64,000 bases of DNA from Bacteroidota bacterium. GTDB taxonomy: Bacteria > Bacteroidota > Bacteroidia > AKYH767-A > JAHEYN01. The position numbers and the translations under genes are program-made. Below, piece by piece: positions 8,491 through 15,467 of this stretch. The stretch spans positions 1 to 64,000 of the forward strand of contig JAHEYN010000001.1 of assembly GCA_023251555.1 (NCBI GenBank). The letters are read 5' to 3'. Every line of letters starts with the position of its first letter. Positions within the stretch are counted from its first letter, which is position 1. Under the pieces are notes generated by a model. It made no database searches and was not told the origin of the DNA. It was given only the letters and a program-made list of their open reading frames with translations.

Positions 8491-9006
8491 ATGAAAAAAA
8501 TATCATACACAATCCTTTTTTCTATTCTGTTTTTTCTGCTATCAGAAAACATTTCCGCTCAATTCAAATGGGCTGAAATAGGGGTAGATGGTCTTACCTG
8601 TTCTGCCTGCACCCGTGCGGTGGAAATGAATATCCGTAAACTGGATTTTGTGGACAGCGTAGCAATGAACCTTGAAAATAAGGAGGGCAAAATAATTTTT
8701 AAAGCAGGTAAAAAAGTGAATATTGAAAAAATAGCTCAGGCAGTTTTTGATGCAGGTTTTTCCGTGAGATACCTGAAGGCCGCTTTTATGTTTGACAATC
8801 TTTCTATTTCTAATGGGTTTAACTGGACAAATGATACTGAGCAGTATTGTTTTGTGAAAGCAGAAAATAAAATACTGAATGGGGAAACTATGCTAACATT
8901 TATCGGTGAAAAATTTATGCCATCCAAACAATACAGGACATGGAAGAAAAAGATAATAGAATGTTGTAGCGTAAACAAGAAAAAGGTCTATTACATTACA
9001 ATATGA
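8491..9006 (+). CDS. Secreted HMA-domain metal-binding protein
   Basis: The 171-residue protein has a signal peptide (to about residue 23), then a heavy-metal-associated domain with the binding loop G-L-T-C-S-A-C-T (Cys pair near residues 37 and 40) and the expected beta-alpha-beta pattern to about residue 95. The remaining ~75 residues are an unrecognised extension that ends in a second Cys pair (I-E-C-C). Export makes it a candidate periplasmic or surface metallochaperone. It overlaps the following outer-membrane gene by 4 bp (ATGA), suggesting coupled translation. Confidence 0.85.
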   Translation: MKKISYTILFSILFFLLSENISAQFKWAEIGVDGLTCSACTRAVEMNIRKLDFVDSVAMNLENKEGKIIFKAGKKVNIEKIAQAVFDAGFSVRYLKAAFMFDNLSISNGFNWTNDTEQYCFVKAENKILNGETMLTFIGEKFMPSKQYRTWKKKIIECCSVNKKKVYYITI

Positions 9007-9977
9007 GAGCCGTATATACAACAATACTGATCCTGTTTGTTTCTTTGACTGTTTCAAGGGCACAGGAGTTATATCCGCATAATGAACCCGCAAGCTCAAT
9101 CCCGAAAGGAGTATTAGGTGTTCGTTACATTCAAAAAAATTATCAGGAGATCAGTACGCTTCGTAATATGTTTGCCGTAAGACTTATGTACGGTCTGACA
9201 CGCAAACTCTCTATTTATTCTACGGCAACTATAAGTAATCATCATGGAAAAGATTTGCCTCCCAACCTTGTCAATCATACGCATAGTGGTAGCAATACCA
9301 GCTACAATACCGGAACACCGCAACGTGGTTTAAAATATCCGTATTTATTCAGTGGAATTAATTTGTATGCCAAATACCGTTTTATCACCATAGATTCAAA
9401 AAATGCTCATTTCAGGGTGGCTGCTTACGGAGAGTGGTCGAATGTAAAAGTAGCTCACGATGAAACGGAACCAAATCTGATGGATGACACCAAAGGGTAT
9501 GGTGGTGGATTAATATTCACTTATCTAAAAAATCACTTTGCCGTTTCTCTTACTTCAGGAGTAATTATACCCGGTAAATTTCAGGGGAGTTCACCTGATT
9601 CTACCGGCCCCAATGTGCCTACATTAATTGAATATGGTAAGGCATGGCAAAACAATTTGTCATTTGGCTATCTTTTATATCCACGCCATTACAAAAATTA
9701 CAAGCAAACCAATATAAATGTATATGCTGAATTTATAAGTAAAGCGTTTGAGCAGGCTAAGGTTACTCAATACGGTTTTGTTAATGTGCCTATTAATACA
9801 CCTTTACTTGAAGCGGGATATTATGTAGAAGTACATCCGGGCATTCAGGGCATTTTCAATTCTAATCTTCGTGTTGATCTTTCGGTAGGTTTTCCTTTAA
9901 TTAATCGGTCGTATGCTCATTATTACCCAATATTTTATATAGGTATTCAACGGTATTTTTTCTTTAAGAAAACATGA
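9003..9977 (+). CDS. Predicted outer-membrane beta-barrel protein of the metal island
   Basis: A 324-residue protein with a signal peptide ending V-S-R-A-Q. The rest alternates polar and aromatic residues as in beta barrels, with many short strands flanked by Tyr/Phe and a closing strand I-G-I-Q-R-Y-F-F-F. A His-rich loop near residues 80-100 (NHHGKDLPPN...HTHSG) could face the periplasm or exterior. No enzyme motif is seen. It begins within the stop of the HMA gene, so it probably works with that protein in metal traffic across the outer membrane; this is inference from context. Confidence 0.7.
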   Translation: MRAVYTTILILFVSLTVSRAQELYPHNEPASSIPKGVLGVRYIQKNYQEISTLRNMFAVRLMYGLTRKLSIYSTATISNHHGKDLPPNLVNHTHSGSNTSYNTGTPQRGLKYPYLFSGINLYAKYRFITIDSKNAHFRVAAYGEWSNVKVAHDETEPNLMDDTKGYGGGLIFTYLKNHFAVSLTSGVIIPGKFQGSSPDSTGPNVPTLIEYGKAWQNNLSFGYLLYPRHYKNYKQTNINVYAEFISKAFEQAKVTQYGFVNVPINTPLLEAGYYVEVHPGIQGIFNSNLRVDLSVGFPLINRSYAHYYPIFYIGIQRYFFFKKT

Positions 9978-9984
9978 TTATACC

Positions 9985-9992
9985 TATATTTG
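9985..9992 (+). promoter_or_regulatory. Bacteroidota -7 promoter box for the gene at 10015
   Basis: TATATTTG fits the consensus TAnnTTTG. It lies 22 bp before the TTG start at 10015, at the beginning of a short intergenic gap. No good TTTG -33 element is seen at the ideal spacing. Confidence 0.45.
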
Positions 9993-10014
9993 AACCTGAT
10001 TACTTCATAATGAA

Positions 10015-10386
10015 TTGAAAAATATCGTCATCATATTAACCCTTACAGGTGTTTTATTTCAAAATTTTAGTAAAATCATTATTTACGCCAACTTTGAGCT
10101 AAATAGAGATTATATTGCTAAAAATCTATGTGTAAAAAAAGATGAGCCTAATAACTGCTGTAAAGGAAGTTGCCACTTAAAAAAAGAACTGGATAAAGAA
10201 GAAAAGAAGGAACAATCGCCTGCTAATCCTATTAAAGAAAAAGAAGTAATTCAATTTTTTTCTAAATTCAATTCAGGAATTAGATTGTTCAATCCCTCCA
10301 TTACAAATGAATTAACGTCTATTTATTTTTTCTCTCTTTCAGAAAAGCATCTCCATTCTATTTTTCACCCGCCACAATTTTGCTAA
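10015..10386 (+). CDS. Small Cys-rich protein of a Bacteroidota metal-island family
   Basis: A 123-residue protein starting with TTG; an ATG at 10009 runs into a stop after two codons. A hydrophobic N-terminus is followed by Y-A-N-F-E-L-N-R-D-Y-I-A-K-N-L-C and then N-N-C-C-K-G-S-C-H-L-K-K, a three-Cys/one-His cluster that could bind a metal. The C-terminus ends with S-I-F-H-P-P-Q-F-C. I recall similar small proteins lying ahead of copper or metal receptor genes in Bacteroidota, but the biochemical role is not established. The gene has its own predicted promoter. Confidence 0.6.
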   Translation: MKNIVIILTLTGVLFQNFSKIIIYANFELNRDYIAKNLCVKKDEPNNCCKGSCHLKKELDKEEKKEQSPANPIKEKEVIQFFSKFNSGIRLFNPSITNELTSIYFFSLSEKHLHSIFHPPQFC

Positions 10387-10491
10387 TTATTTTCTATAAA
10401 GCAAATTATGTTTTGCTCTCAATTTTAACGCAGCACACTTCTTTAGTTTAGAAGTGCTGACTGTATAGTATTAATTATAAAAAAATTAGCA

Positions 10492-11442
10492 ATGAAAAAA
10501 ATATTCATAGTGGCTGTAATTTTATCAGCCACATTCAATCAGGCATTCAGCCAATGCGCTTGCTGTGCAGGGGCGGGTTCTGCATTAAATACAGATAACC
10601 ATAGCGGGGTTTTTACCCTTCCGAAAAAAAAGTTTGCAATAGAGGCTTATGGCGATTACAGAAGCATAATGGTTGATGAAGAAGGGGGGCATCATGGCGC
10701 ACCTGCTGGTGTAGATTCAACCGTAGAAGAAGAAACTCCTTTGAAAAATATGCTTATCAATTCTTTGGGAGTTCGGTATGGGATTACTGATAAAATTACC
10801 ATATCCGCTTTATTGCCTTATGTTATTTTAAATACAGACAAAGGGAGTGATAACGGATTGGGTGATCTTATTCTACTAAGCACCTTTAACCTGTACCAGA
10901 AAAGAAATTTCAATCTTGCATTATCCGCAGGCATTGAGTTTCCCACCGGGGTAAAAAAAGGTTCTTCGTTTGATGAAACAACCGTTGTAGTCGGCTCAGG
11001 TTCATTCGATCCTATATTAAGCCTTGCTGCATCAAAAAAGTGGAACAAGCTCACACTTATGGGAAGTGCATTGCACCGCTATACAACTAAAGGATTCGAC
11101 AATACAACATACAGTAGTGTGTCATTACAAAACCTGTTGGTTTCATACAACATAAAAGGTCATGGCACATCTTGTCAAAGCGATAGTGTATGCGTTAAAC
11201 ATAATTGTAATTGGTCTGTTTCTGCGGGTTATTACGGTGAATGGCTTGGGCAAATTCAGGAAGAAGATAAAGTGGATGAAAACTCCGGTTATTATTTAGG
11301 GTTTGCCACTTTAGGTACAAATTTATCATTCAAAAAATGGAGTATTCCATTGACATTTTCTTATCCTGTTTTTCAGCATGTGAATGGCGACCAAAACAAT
11401 GCAGGATTAAGGTTCAGAATGGGAATTATAAAAATGTTTTAG
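10492..11442 (+). CDS. Outer-membrane transporter-like protein with N-terminal Cys cluster
   Basis: The 316-residue protein has a signal peptide (about 20 residues) after which the mature N-terminus reads Q-C-A-C-C-A-G-A-G-S, a potential metal-binding Cys cluster. The remainder is barrel-like: repeated beta strands, T-D-K-I-T-I-S-A-L-L-P-Y-V and G-L-G-D-L-I-L-L-S-T-F-N-L segments resembling the transporter-type outer-membrane proteins often found in copper or mercury islands. A Cys/His patch occurs near residues 224-240 (TSCQSDSVCVKHNCNW). It ends just before a strong terminator, so it is probably the last gene of its transcript. Confidence 0.7.
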   Translation: MKKIFIVAVILSATFNQAFSQCACCAGAGSALNTDNHSGVFTLPKKKFAIEAYGDYRSIMVDEEGGHHGAPAGVDSTVEEETPLKNMLINSLGVRYGITDKITISALLPYVILNTDKGSDNGLGDLILLSTFNLYQKRNFNLALSAGIEFPTGVKKGSSFDETTVVVGSGSFDPILSLAASKKWNKLTLMGSALHRYTTKGFDNTTYSSVSLQNLLVSYNIKGHGTSCQSDSVCVKHNCNWSVSAGYYGEWLGQIQEEDKVDENSGYYLGFATLGTNLSFKKWSIPLTFSYPVFQHVNGDQNNAGLRFRMGIIKMF

Positions 11443-11450
11443 TTATTTAA

Positions 11451-11486
11451 AAACAGTCCTGCCCGTTTTTTATGGCAGGACTGTTT
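11451..11486 (+). terminator. Strong hairpin terminator
   Basis: A perfect 13-bp stem (11451-11463 with 11474-11486) closes a 10-base T-rich loop. It lies 9 bp past the stop of the outer-membrane protein gene and before the next lipoprotein gene. The trailing T run is short, so efficiency is uncertain. The stem is symmetrical and could act in either direction. Confidence 0.8.
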
Positions 11487-11517
11487 ATCAAACGGGTTTA
11501 AAATATATCTACTAAAT

Positions 11518-11892
11518 ATGAAAAGAACAATTAAAATCCTGATCGCAACTCTTTCAATAACAGCTATTGCATCTTGTAAAAAAGAAGGCACTGGAGGCAA
11601 AGCATCAGTAACAGGAAAAATTTTACATCATTCGCTGCCTGTTCCCAACGCAACTGTTTATATTAAATATGGAACACAGGAATTTCCTGGAACAGAACCA
11701 TCGGCTTACGATGCAAGTGTAACAGCCGGTTCAGATGCAAAATATACATTCAGTGATTTAAGAAAAGGCAACTATTATCTCTTTTCTATTGGTTATGATA
11801 CTGCTATCTCTCAAACTGTAAGGGGCGGAGTGCCCATTGGAATAAAATCTAAAACAGAAAGTTTAACATCAGATATTCCGGTTACAGAATGA
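11518..11892 (+). CDS. Lipoprotein with carboxypeptidase-like regulatory (beta-sandwich) domain
   Basis: A 124-residue protein with a lipoprotein signal ending I-A-S-C-K-K-E. The mature part has the pattern of a carboxypeptidase-regulatory-like or transthyretin-like fold: A-S-V-T-G-K-I-L...V-P-N-A-T-V-Y-I-K, then Y-T-F-S-D-L-R-K-G-N-Y-Y-L, typical of small Bacteroidota surface modules. It overlaps the next gene by 4 bp and so belongs with the two CX4CH lipoproteins. It may be a structural partner of these haem-like proteins. Confidence 0.7.
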   Translation: MKRTIKILIATLSITAIASCKKEGTGGKASVTGKILHHSLPVPNATVYIKYGTQEFPGTEPSAYDASVTAGSDAKYTFSDLRKGNYYLFSIGYDTAISQTVRGGVPIGIKSKTESLTSDIPVTE

Positions 11893-12239
11893 AAGAAAAT
11901 AATTTTTATATCCTATTCGTTGTGTTGCTGGTTATGCTGTTTGGAAATGCCTGTAAGAAGGATGAGTACAAAAACCTGGATTGTTCTTCCATAAGCTCAA
12001 CATACAATGCAAATATTAAACCTATCATTAATTCCAACTGCACACTTTCAGGATGCCATAATACAGGATCCTCAAACGGAGATTATACAACGTATAATGG
12101 CCTTAAAGCGATTGCGGATAACGGAAAATTAGAAGACAGGGTTTTAAATAAAAAAGATATGCCATCATCAAATGCGCTTTCTCTTGACCTCAGAAAAAAA
12201 ATAAAATGTTGGATCGAGGCCGGAGCGCCTAATAATTGA
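11889..12239 (+). CDS. Cytochrome c-like lipoprotein with CX4CH motif
   Basis: The 116-residue protein has a lipoprotein signal (G-N-A-C-K-K) and the sequence N-S-N-C-T-L-S-G-C-H-N, where a c-type haem motif would be, but with four residues between the cysteines rather than two. Downstream, D-M-P supplies a Met that could be the distal ligand, and K-I-K-C-W-I-E-A-G-A-P-N-N resembles the closing helix of the small cytochrome domains found in Planctomycetes- and Bacteroidota-type proteins. CX4CH haem sites are known but rare. It overlaps the upstream lipoprotein gene by 4 bp and precedes the propeller protein by 6 bp. Confidence 0.7.
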   Translation: MKENNFYILFVVLLVMLFGNACKKDEYKNLDCSSISSTYNANIKPIINSNCTLSGCHNTGSSNGDYTTYNGLKAIADNGKLEDRVLNKKDMPSSNALSLDLRKKIKCWIEAGAPNN

Positions 12240-12245
12240 TAAGCC

Positions 12246-13709
12246 ATGAAAGCATTAACTCTTCGACAACAAACACAAATCTCCTTGATCCTATTCTTGT
12301 GGGTTTTCATTAATTCCTGCACGTATGATAAAGCGGAACCAAGCTATGAAGGGCTTGGCTACCCACAGGAGATTGGAAAAATAATTGTCAACAAATGTGC
12401 TACCAGTGGATGCCATAATGATAAAAATAAAGAAGCTGCCGGAGGCTTATCGCTTGAAACATGGAATAAACTGTTTGAGGGAAGTCGTGGCGGAGCTGTG
12501 GCCATTCCCTATCGCCCTGATTTCAGCACGTTGATTTACTATACAAACTCTTATAATGAATTTGGTGCAATACAACTCACCCCAAAGATGCCCGTAGGTG
12601 GTCAGCCGTTATCAAAGGAGGAAATGCAACTACTTTACAATTGGGTGCTGCAAGGTGCGCCTGATGCTGATGGGCATGTGAAATTTTCAGATAATCCTAA
12701 TCGCAAAAAGTTCTATGCAGCCAACCAGGGCTGTGATGTGGTTACGGTATTTGATGCAGAAACCAAGCTGGTCATGCGATATGCGAGTGTAGGTGCAAGC
12801 CCTTCAACAGAAGCCCCACACATGATAAGAGTAGCTCCCAATAATCAATTTTGGTGCGTTTCATACCTTGCCGGATCATATTTCCAAAAGTTCAGCGCAA
12901 TTGATAATTCGCTTATAGGGCAAGTCAATCTTGGCTTTGGCTCCTGGAATACTTTTGCTATTACGAAAGATTCAAAAACTGCTTACGCTATTGATTGGAA
13001 TAGTAACGGGAAAGTGGCAACCATTGACCTTGTAAACATGACAGCAACTATTGTCGGAGGCTTTATTTTTCCTCATGGCTCTGCACTGAATGCAACAGAT
13101 GATACTTTGTATGTTACCTCTCAAATGAGCAATTATATTTTTAAAATCCCGGTGAATGATTTCGGAAATATGGAACAGGTATCTTTAAATTCTTTCCCAC
13201 CTACCAATGGATCTTCATTAGATCCGCATGAAGTAGCCTTTTCTCCTGACGGCTCAAAATATTTTGTAACCTGTCAGAAAAGCCATGAAGTCAGAGTAAT
13301 GAAAACTGCTAATGATAGTTTGCTGGCCATTATACCCGTTGGAGAATATCCACAGGAGATGAGTGTTTCAAGCACTATGCCATATCTGTTTGTAAGCTGT
13401 ATGGAAGATACCACTTCAAATCCATTGCAGAGAGGTTCAATCGCTATAATCAACTACCAAACCCATGCGTTCATCAAATCTGTTTATGCCGGTTATCAGT
13501 CGCATGGTGTAGCGGTAGATGATGTGAACAAGCGGGTATATATTACTAACCGGAACATCAATTCAAATGGCCCCGCTCCGCATCATTCGTCTGTTTGTGG
13601 TGGACGTAACGGTTATGTAACCGCAATTGATATGAATACCCTCCAACTCATTCCAGGATATAAAGCTGAAGTATCGGTAGATCCTTATGGGTTGGGAATA
13701 ACACACTAA
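12246..13709 (+). CDS. Lipoprotein combining a CX4CH cytochrome-like domain and a YVTN beta-propeller
   Basis: A 487-residue protein with a lipoprotein signal ending I-N-S-C. Residues 30-140 form a cytochrome c-like domain with N-K-C-A-T-S-G-C-H-N, P-K-M-P as a possible Met ligand, and Y-N-W-V-L-Q-G-A-P-D as the final helix. Residues 155-487 form a YVTN-type propeller (K-F-Y-A-A-N-Q-G, T-L-Y-V-T-S, E-V-A-F-S-P-D-G-S-K-Y-F-V-T, R-V-Y-I-T-N-R-N). The layout resembles surface proteins that couple electron transfer to metal or nitrogen redox chemistry, but no catalytic site is obvious. It is the last gene of the lipoprotein trio and lies before the HMA-AraC regulator. Confidence 0.75.
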   Translation: MKALTLRQQTQISLILFLWVFINSCTYDKAEPSYEGLGYPQEIGKIIVNKCATSGCHNDKNKEAAGGLSLETWNKLFEGSRGGAVAIPYRPDFSTLIYYTNSYNEFGAIQLTPKMPVGGQPLSKEEMQLLYNWVLQGAPDADGHVKFSDNPNRKKFYAANQGCDVVTVFDAETKLVMRYASVGASPSTEAPHMIRVAPNNQFWCVSYLAGSYFQKFSAIDNSLIGQVNLGFGSWNTFAITKDSKTAYAIDWNSNGKVATIDLVNMTATIVGGFIFPHGSALNATDDTLYVTSQMSNYIFKIPVNDFGNMEQVSLNSFPPTNGSSLDPHEVAFSPDGSKYFVTCQKSHEVRVMKTANDSLLAIIPVGEYPQEMSVSSTMPYLFVSCMEDTTSNPLQRGSIAIINYQTHAFIKSVYAGYQSHGVAVDDVNKRVYITNRNINSNGPAPHHSSVCGGRNGYVTAIDMNTLQLIPGYKAEVSVDPYGLGITH

Positions 13710-13747
13710 AAAAATGGAATCAATTATTAATTCAAACGAAACGGAAG

Positions 13748-14308
13748 ATGAACCATACTACTATTCATATTAAAAACATGGTATGCCAAAGTTGCATCAA
13801 AGTAGTTGCTGATGAGCTAAAATCATTGGGGTTACAAGTAATAGATGTAAAGTTAGGAAAAGCCATCTATGGCTATTCAGCTTCTTTGCCCATTGAAACC
13901 ATCGCAGATGTTTTAGAAAAAAACGGTTTTGAAATCATTTTAAAAAGAGAAGAAAAACTGGTTGAGTTGATTAAGCTGACCTTGCTCGATGTAATAAACA
14001 ACCGCCCGGACATACTATCAGAGGAAAAAGTATTTATACACCTGGCAGAAGTAATTGGGAAGCCCTATCCATACCTGAGCAAAGCCTTTTCCCGCAACAA
14101 AAAAATAACGATTGAAAGATATTTTATTCTGCAAAAAATTGAAAAAGCAAAGGAGTTTCTTGAATACGAAGAATTAACATTTTCTGAGATCGCTTATCGC
14201 TTAGGATATAAAAGTGTACAGCATTTATCAATGCAATTCAAAGAAATAGTGGGGTGTGTACTTCAGGAAATTTTTTCAAAGCATCTTCCAGTGTACATTG
14301 AAATTTAA
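13748..14308 (+). CDS. HMA-AraC metal-responsive regulator with altered 3' end
   Basis: The 186-residue protein has an N-terminal HMA domain (residues 1-70) with the binding loop M-V-C-Q-S-C, followed by an AraC-type DNA-binding domain (about 105-170) with F-S-E-I-A-Y-R-L-G-Y-K-S-V-Q-H-L and M-Q-F-K-E-I-V-G. In related proteins the sequence after that glycine continues with a T-P-(S/x)-x-(F/Y) motif. Here it turns into C-V-L-Q-E-I-F-S-K-H-L-P-V-Y-I-E-I, which is antisense to the neighbouring gene, so the true 3' end seems to have been lost at a breakpoint near 14252. It probably senses a soft metal and controls the genes upstream; whether it still works is uncertain. Confidence 0.75.
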   Translation: MNHTTIHIKNMVCQSCIKVVADELKSLGLQVIDVKLGKAIYGYSASLPIETIADVLEKNGFEIILKREEKLVELIKLTLLDVINNRPDILSEEKVFIHLAEVIGKPYPYLSKAFSRNKKITIERYFILQKIEKAKEFLEYEELTFSEIAYRLGYKSVQHLSMQFKEIVGCVLQEIFSKHLPVYIEI

Positions 14309-14627
14309 TTTCCACTTCCCTGATAAGAAATTCACACTGAAGGTAAATCTCCCGTTTACTCAAAAGATCATTGGGTTTTTCACGAGAGAGCAAAATCTGA
14401 ATGTCAGCAAGAAGGGTTCTCACATCTGCTTTTGCCAATGGTCTTTTTTTGGGGACTATTTGTCTTTTTATAAATGGAGCTGGGTTATTCTCCTTCGGAA
14501 GAAGAGATTGTGCATGAACAAGTTTTAAATGACCACTTTTCCCCCGGATGTTTATGTTTTTCTTACAGAAAGGACATTCCCATGTACCCGCAGGTTTTCG
14601 TTTACTCGGGTAATTCTTTTTAGCCAT
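14238..14627 (-). CDS. C2H2-like zinc-finger protein, possible autoregulator
   Basis: A 129-residue basic protein. Residues 16-38 contain W-E-C-P-F-C-K-K-N-I-N-I-R-G-K-S-G-H followed by L-K-L-V-H: a CX2CX11HX4H arrangement close to a classical C2H2 zinc finger. The remainder is a charged helical region (LLADIQILLSREKPNDLL...EIYLQCEFLIREVEIKF) that could dimerise. Two near-identical 12-bp palindromes lie around the start codon, one upstream and one inside codons 5-9. The final residues (HTPLFL) are read through the AraC gene's strand, which fits a rearrangement joining the two genes tail to tail. I do not recognise a named family. Confidence 0.65.
   Translation of the reverse strand: MAKKNYPSKRKPAGTWECPFCKKNINIRGKSGHLKLVHAQSLLPKENNPAPFIKRQIVPKKRPLAKADVRTLLADIQILLSREKPNDLLSKREIYLQCEFLIREVEIKFQCTLEDALKKFPEVHTPLFL
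14602..14613. promoter_or_regulatory. Palindromic site, internal copy (TTACTCGGGTAA)
   Basis: One mismatch from the perfect palindrome at 14645-14656 and 43 bp from it, about four helical turns. It lies inside the first codons of the minus-strand zinc-finger gene. A pair of sites on one helical face around the start is typical of a repressor's own control region. Confidence 0.5.
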
Positions 14628-14974
14628 GATTTGAAGTATTAAAATTACTCGAGTAAATTTAGTAAAATCACTCCGTATAAAGGATAAATTTTACTTGATT
14701 TCGATAAATGGCATAAGCTCATTTATTAATTGTATATCTTTGAGAAAAAAATTAGATATTGCTGGCAGACAGTCTACAAAATCAGAGTGAGTGAGGGACT
14801 GTGCCTTCGCGAAGCTTCAGCGAAGCAAGGGTGAGAGCGAGTACGCTGCTTTTTCTTTTCAATACTCGTTTTCAAACTCACACTTTCTTAAGCAAAGCCA
14901 ATTCTTCTAATAATTGGTTCGAAGGAGCGTCGCTCTGTTCTGCAAAATTCAGGGAGAGAGTGGTTTTTTTAGAA
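14628..14974. other. Intergenic debris with palindromes and an orphan promoter box
   Basis: No convincing gene is present. Visible elements are: the operator palindrome at 14645-14656; TATCTTTG at 14735-14742, a plus-strand -7 promoter box with no gene after it; two adjacent inverted elements, CTTCGCGAAG (14805-14814) and CTTCAGCGAAG (14815-14825); and GAGCG-T-CGCTC (14925-14935). The density of short palindromes and the absence of coding potential suggest a recombination scar. Confidence 0.5.
14645..14656. promoter_or_regulatory. Perfect palindromic site (TTACTCGAGTAA)
   Basis: A 12-bp perfect dyad with A/T-rich flanks, 18 bp upstream of the minus-strand zinc-finger gene start (14627). Together with the related site at 14602-14613 it forms a probable operator pair. 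The protein that binds is unknown. Confidence 0.5.
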
Positions 14975-15106
14975 TTATTTGTCGGTGATGATTAGTTTTT
15001 TTATCGCGATTTCATGATTGTCTTGTGTCAGGTGAACGAAATACAGATTATCCCCGGAGAGAATAACTGTCAGCGAGAAAAGAATTGTCGGGATAAGTAT
15101 TTTCAT
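14975..15106 (-). pseudogene. Collapsed T9SS gene: signal peptide joined directly to a sorting tail
   Basis: A 43-codon frame reads as a signal peptide (MKILIPTILFSLTVILSG) followed at once by the end of a type A T9SS sorting domain (D-N-L-Y-F-V-H-L-T-Q-D-N...K-K-L-I-I-T-D-K). The tail matches that of the SBBP protein at 17101 (LYFIRITQDG...KLVITDN). The passenger is missing, so the gene has lost its whole body by an in-frame internal deletion. A peptide could still be made, but no role is apparent. Upstream on this strand is TATCTTTA-like sequence near 15235-15245 that may be its old promoter. Confidence 0.65.
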
Positions 15107-15372
15107 TTCCTTTTTGTTTTTATGGTTGTAAAGCCGTGGAAGAATTGTCTGCCGAGATCCGTTTCGCATTGTGGAAAACGCTCGGAGCTTTGCGTTGGGG
15201 TGGATTTGAAATCCTCTTTACTGTTCCACACTATAAAGATAATTATTTTGCGCATACATCCAAATTTGTTCGCCAACTGTCATAATCGCAAAGCACTTCC
15301 TAAATAATGAGATGATATTTATCATCCGTCAAAACGATTTCAATCATGGAAAAGCCATTTTGGTCATAATAT
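15107..15372. other. Non-coding stretch with small inverted repeats
   Basis: No gene is supported. It contains the short dyads AACGC...GCGTT (15164-15185 region) and GGATTTGAAATCC (15202-15214); the latter type is common in dispersed intergenic repeats of Bacteroidota as far as I recall. It is the former upstream region of the collapsed T9SS gene. Confidence 0.4.
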
Positions 15373-15449
15373 TTTTAATCCGTCTTTGCGTTTCGTTACG
15401 ACCGCCGGGATGGCATTGGGCTTGCACCGGGATTATACCAATTTATTAA
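15373..15449 (+). repeat. Dispersed repeat copy 1 (diverged)
   Basis: Begins AATCCGTCTTTGCGTTTCG and ends CCGGGATTATACCAATTTATT. It matches the other copies at both ends but has more substitutions (TCCGTC for TCCGCC). It lies 18 bp upstream of the outer-membrane gene at 15468. Confidence 0.65.
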
Positions 15450-15467
15450 ATACCAGGAGTACAGATA

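Noticed and set aside
14256-14528. Plus-strand 90-codon frame
   Set aside because: Antisense to the zinc-finger gene, Phe-rich, without a start context or family match.
15014-15307. Plus-strand 97-codon frame over the collapsed T9SS gene
   Set aside because: No protein-like features; the minus strand gives a recognisable signal peptide and sorting tail.
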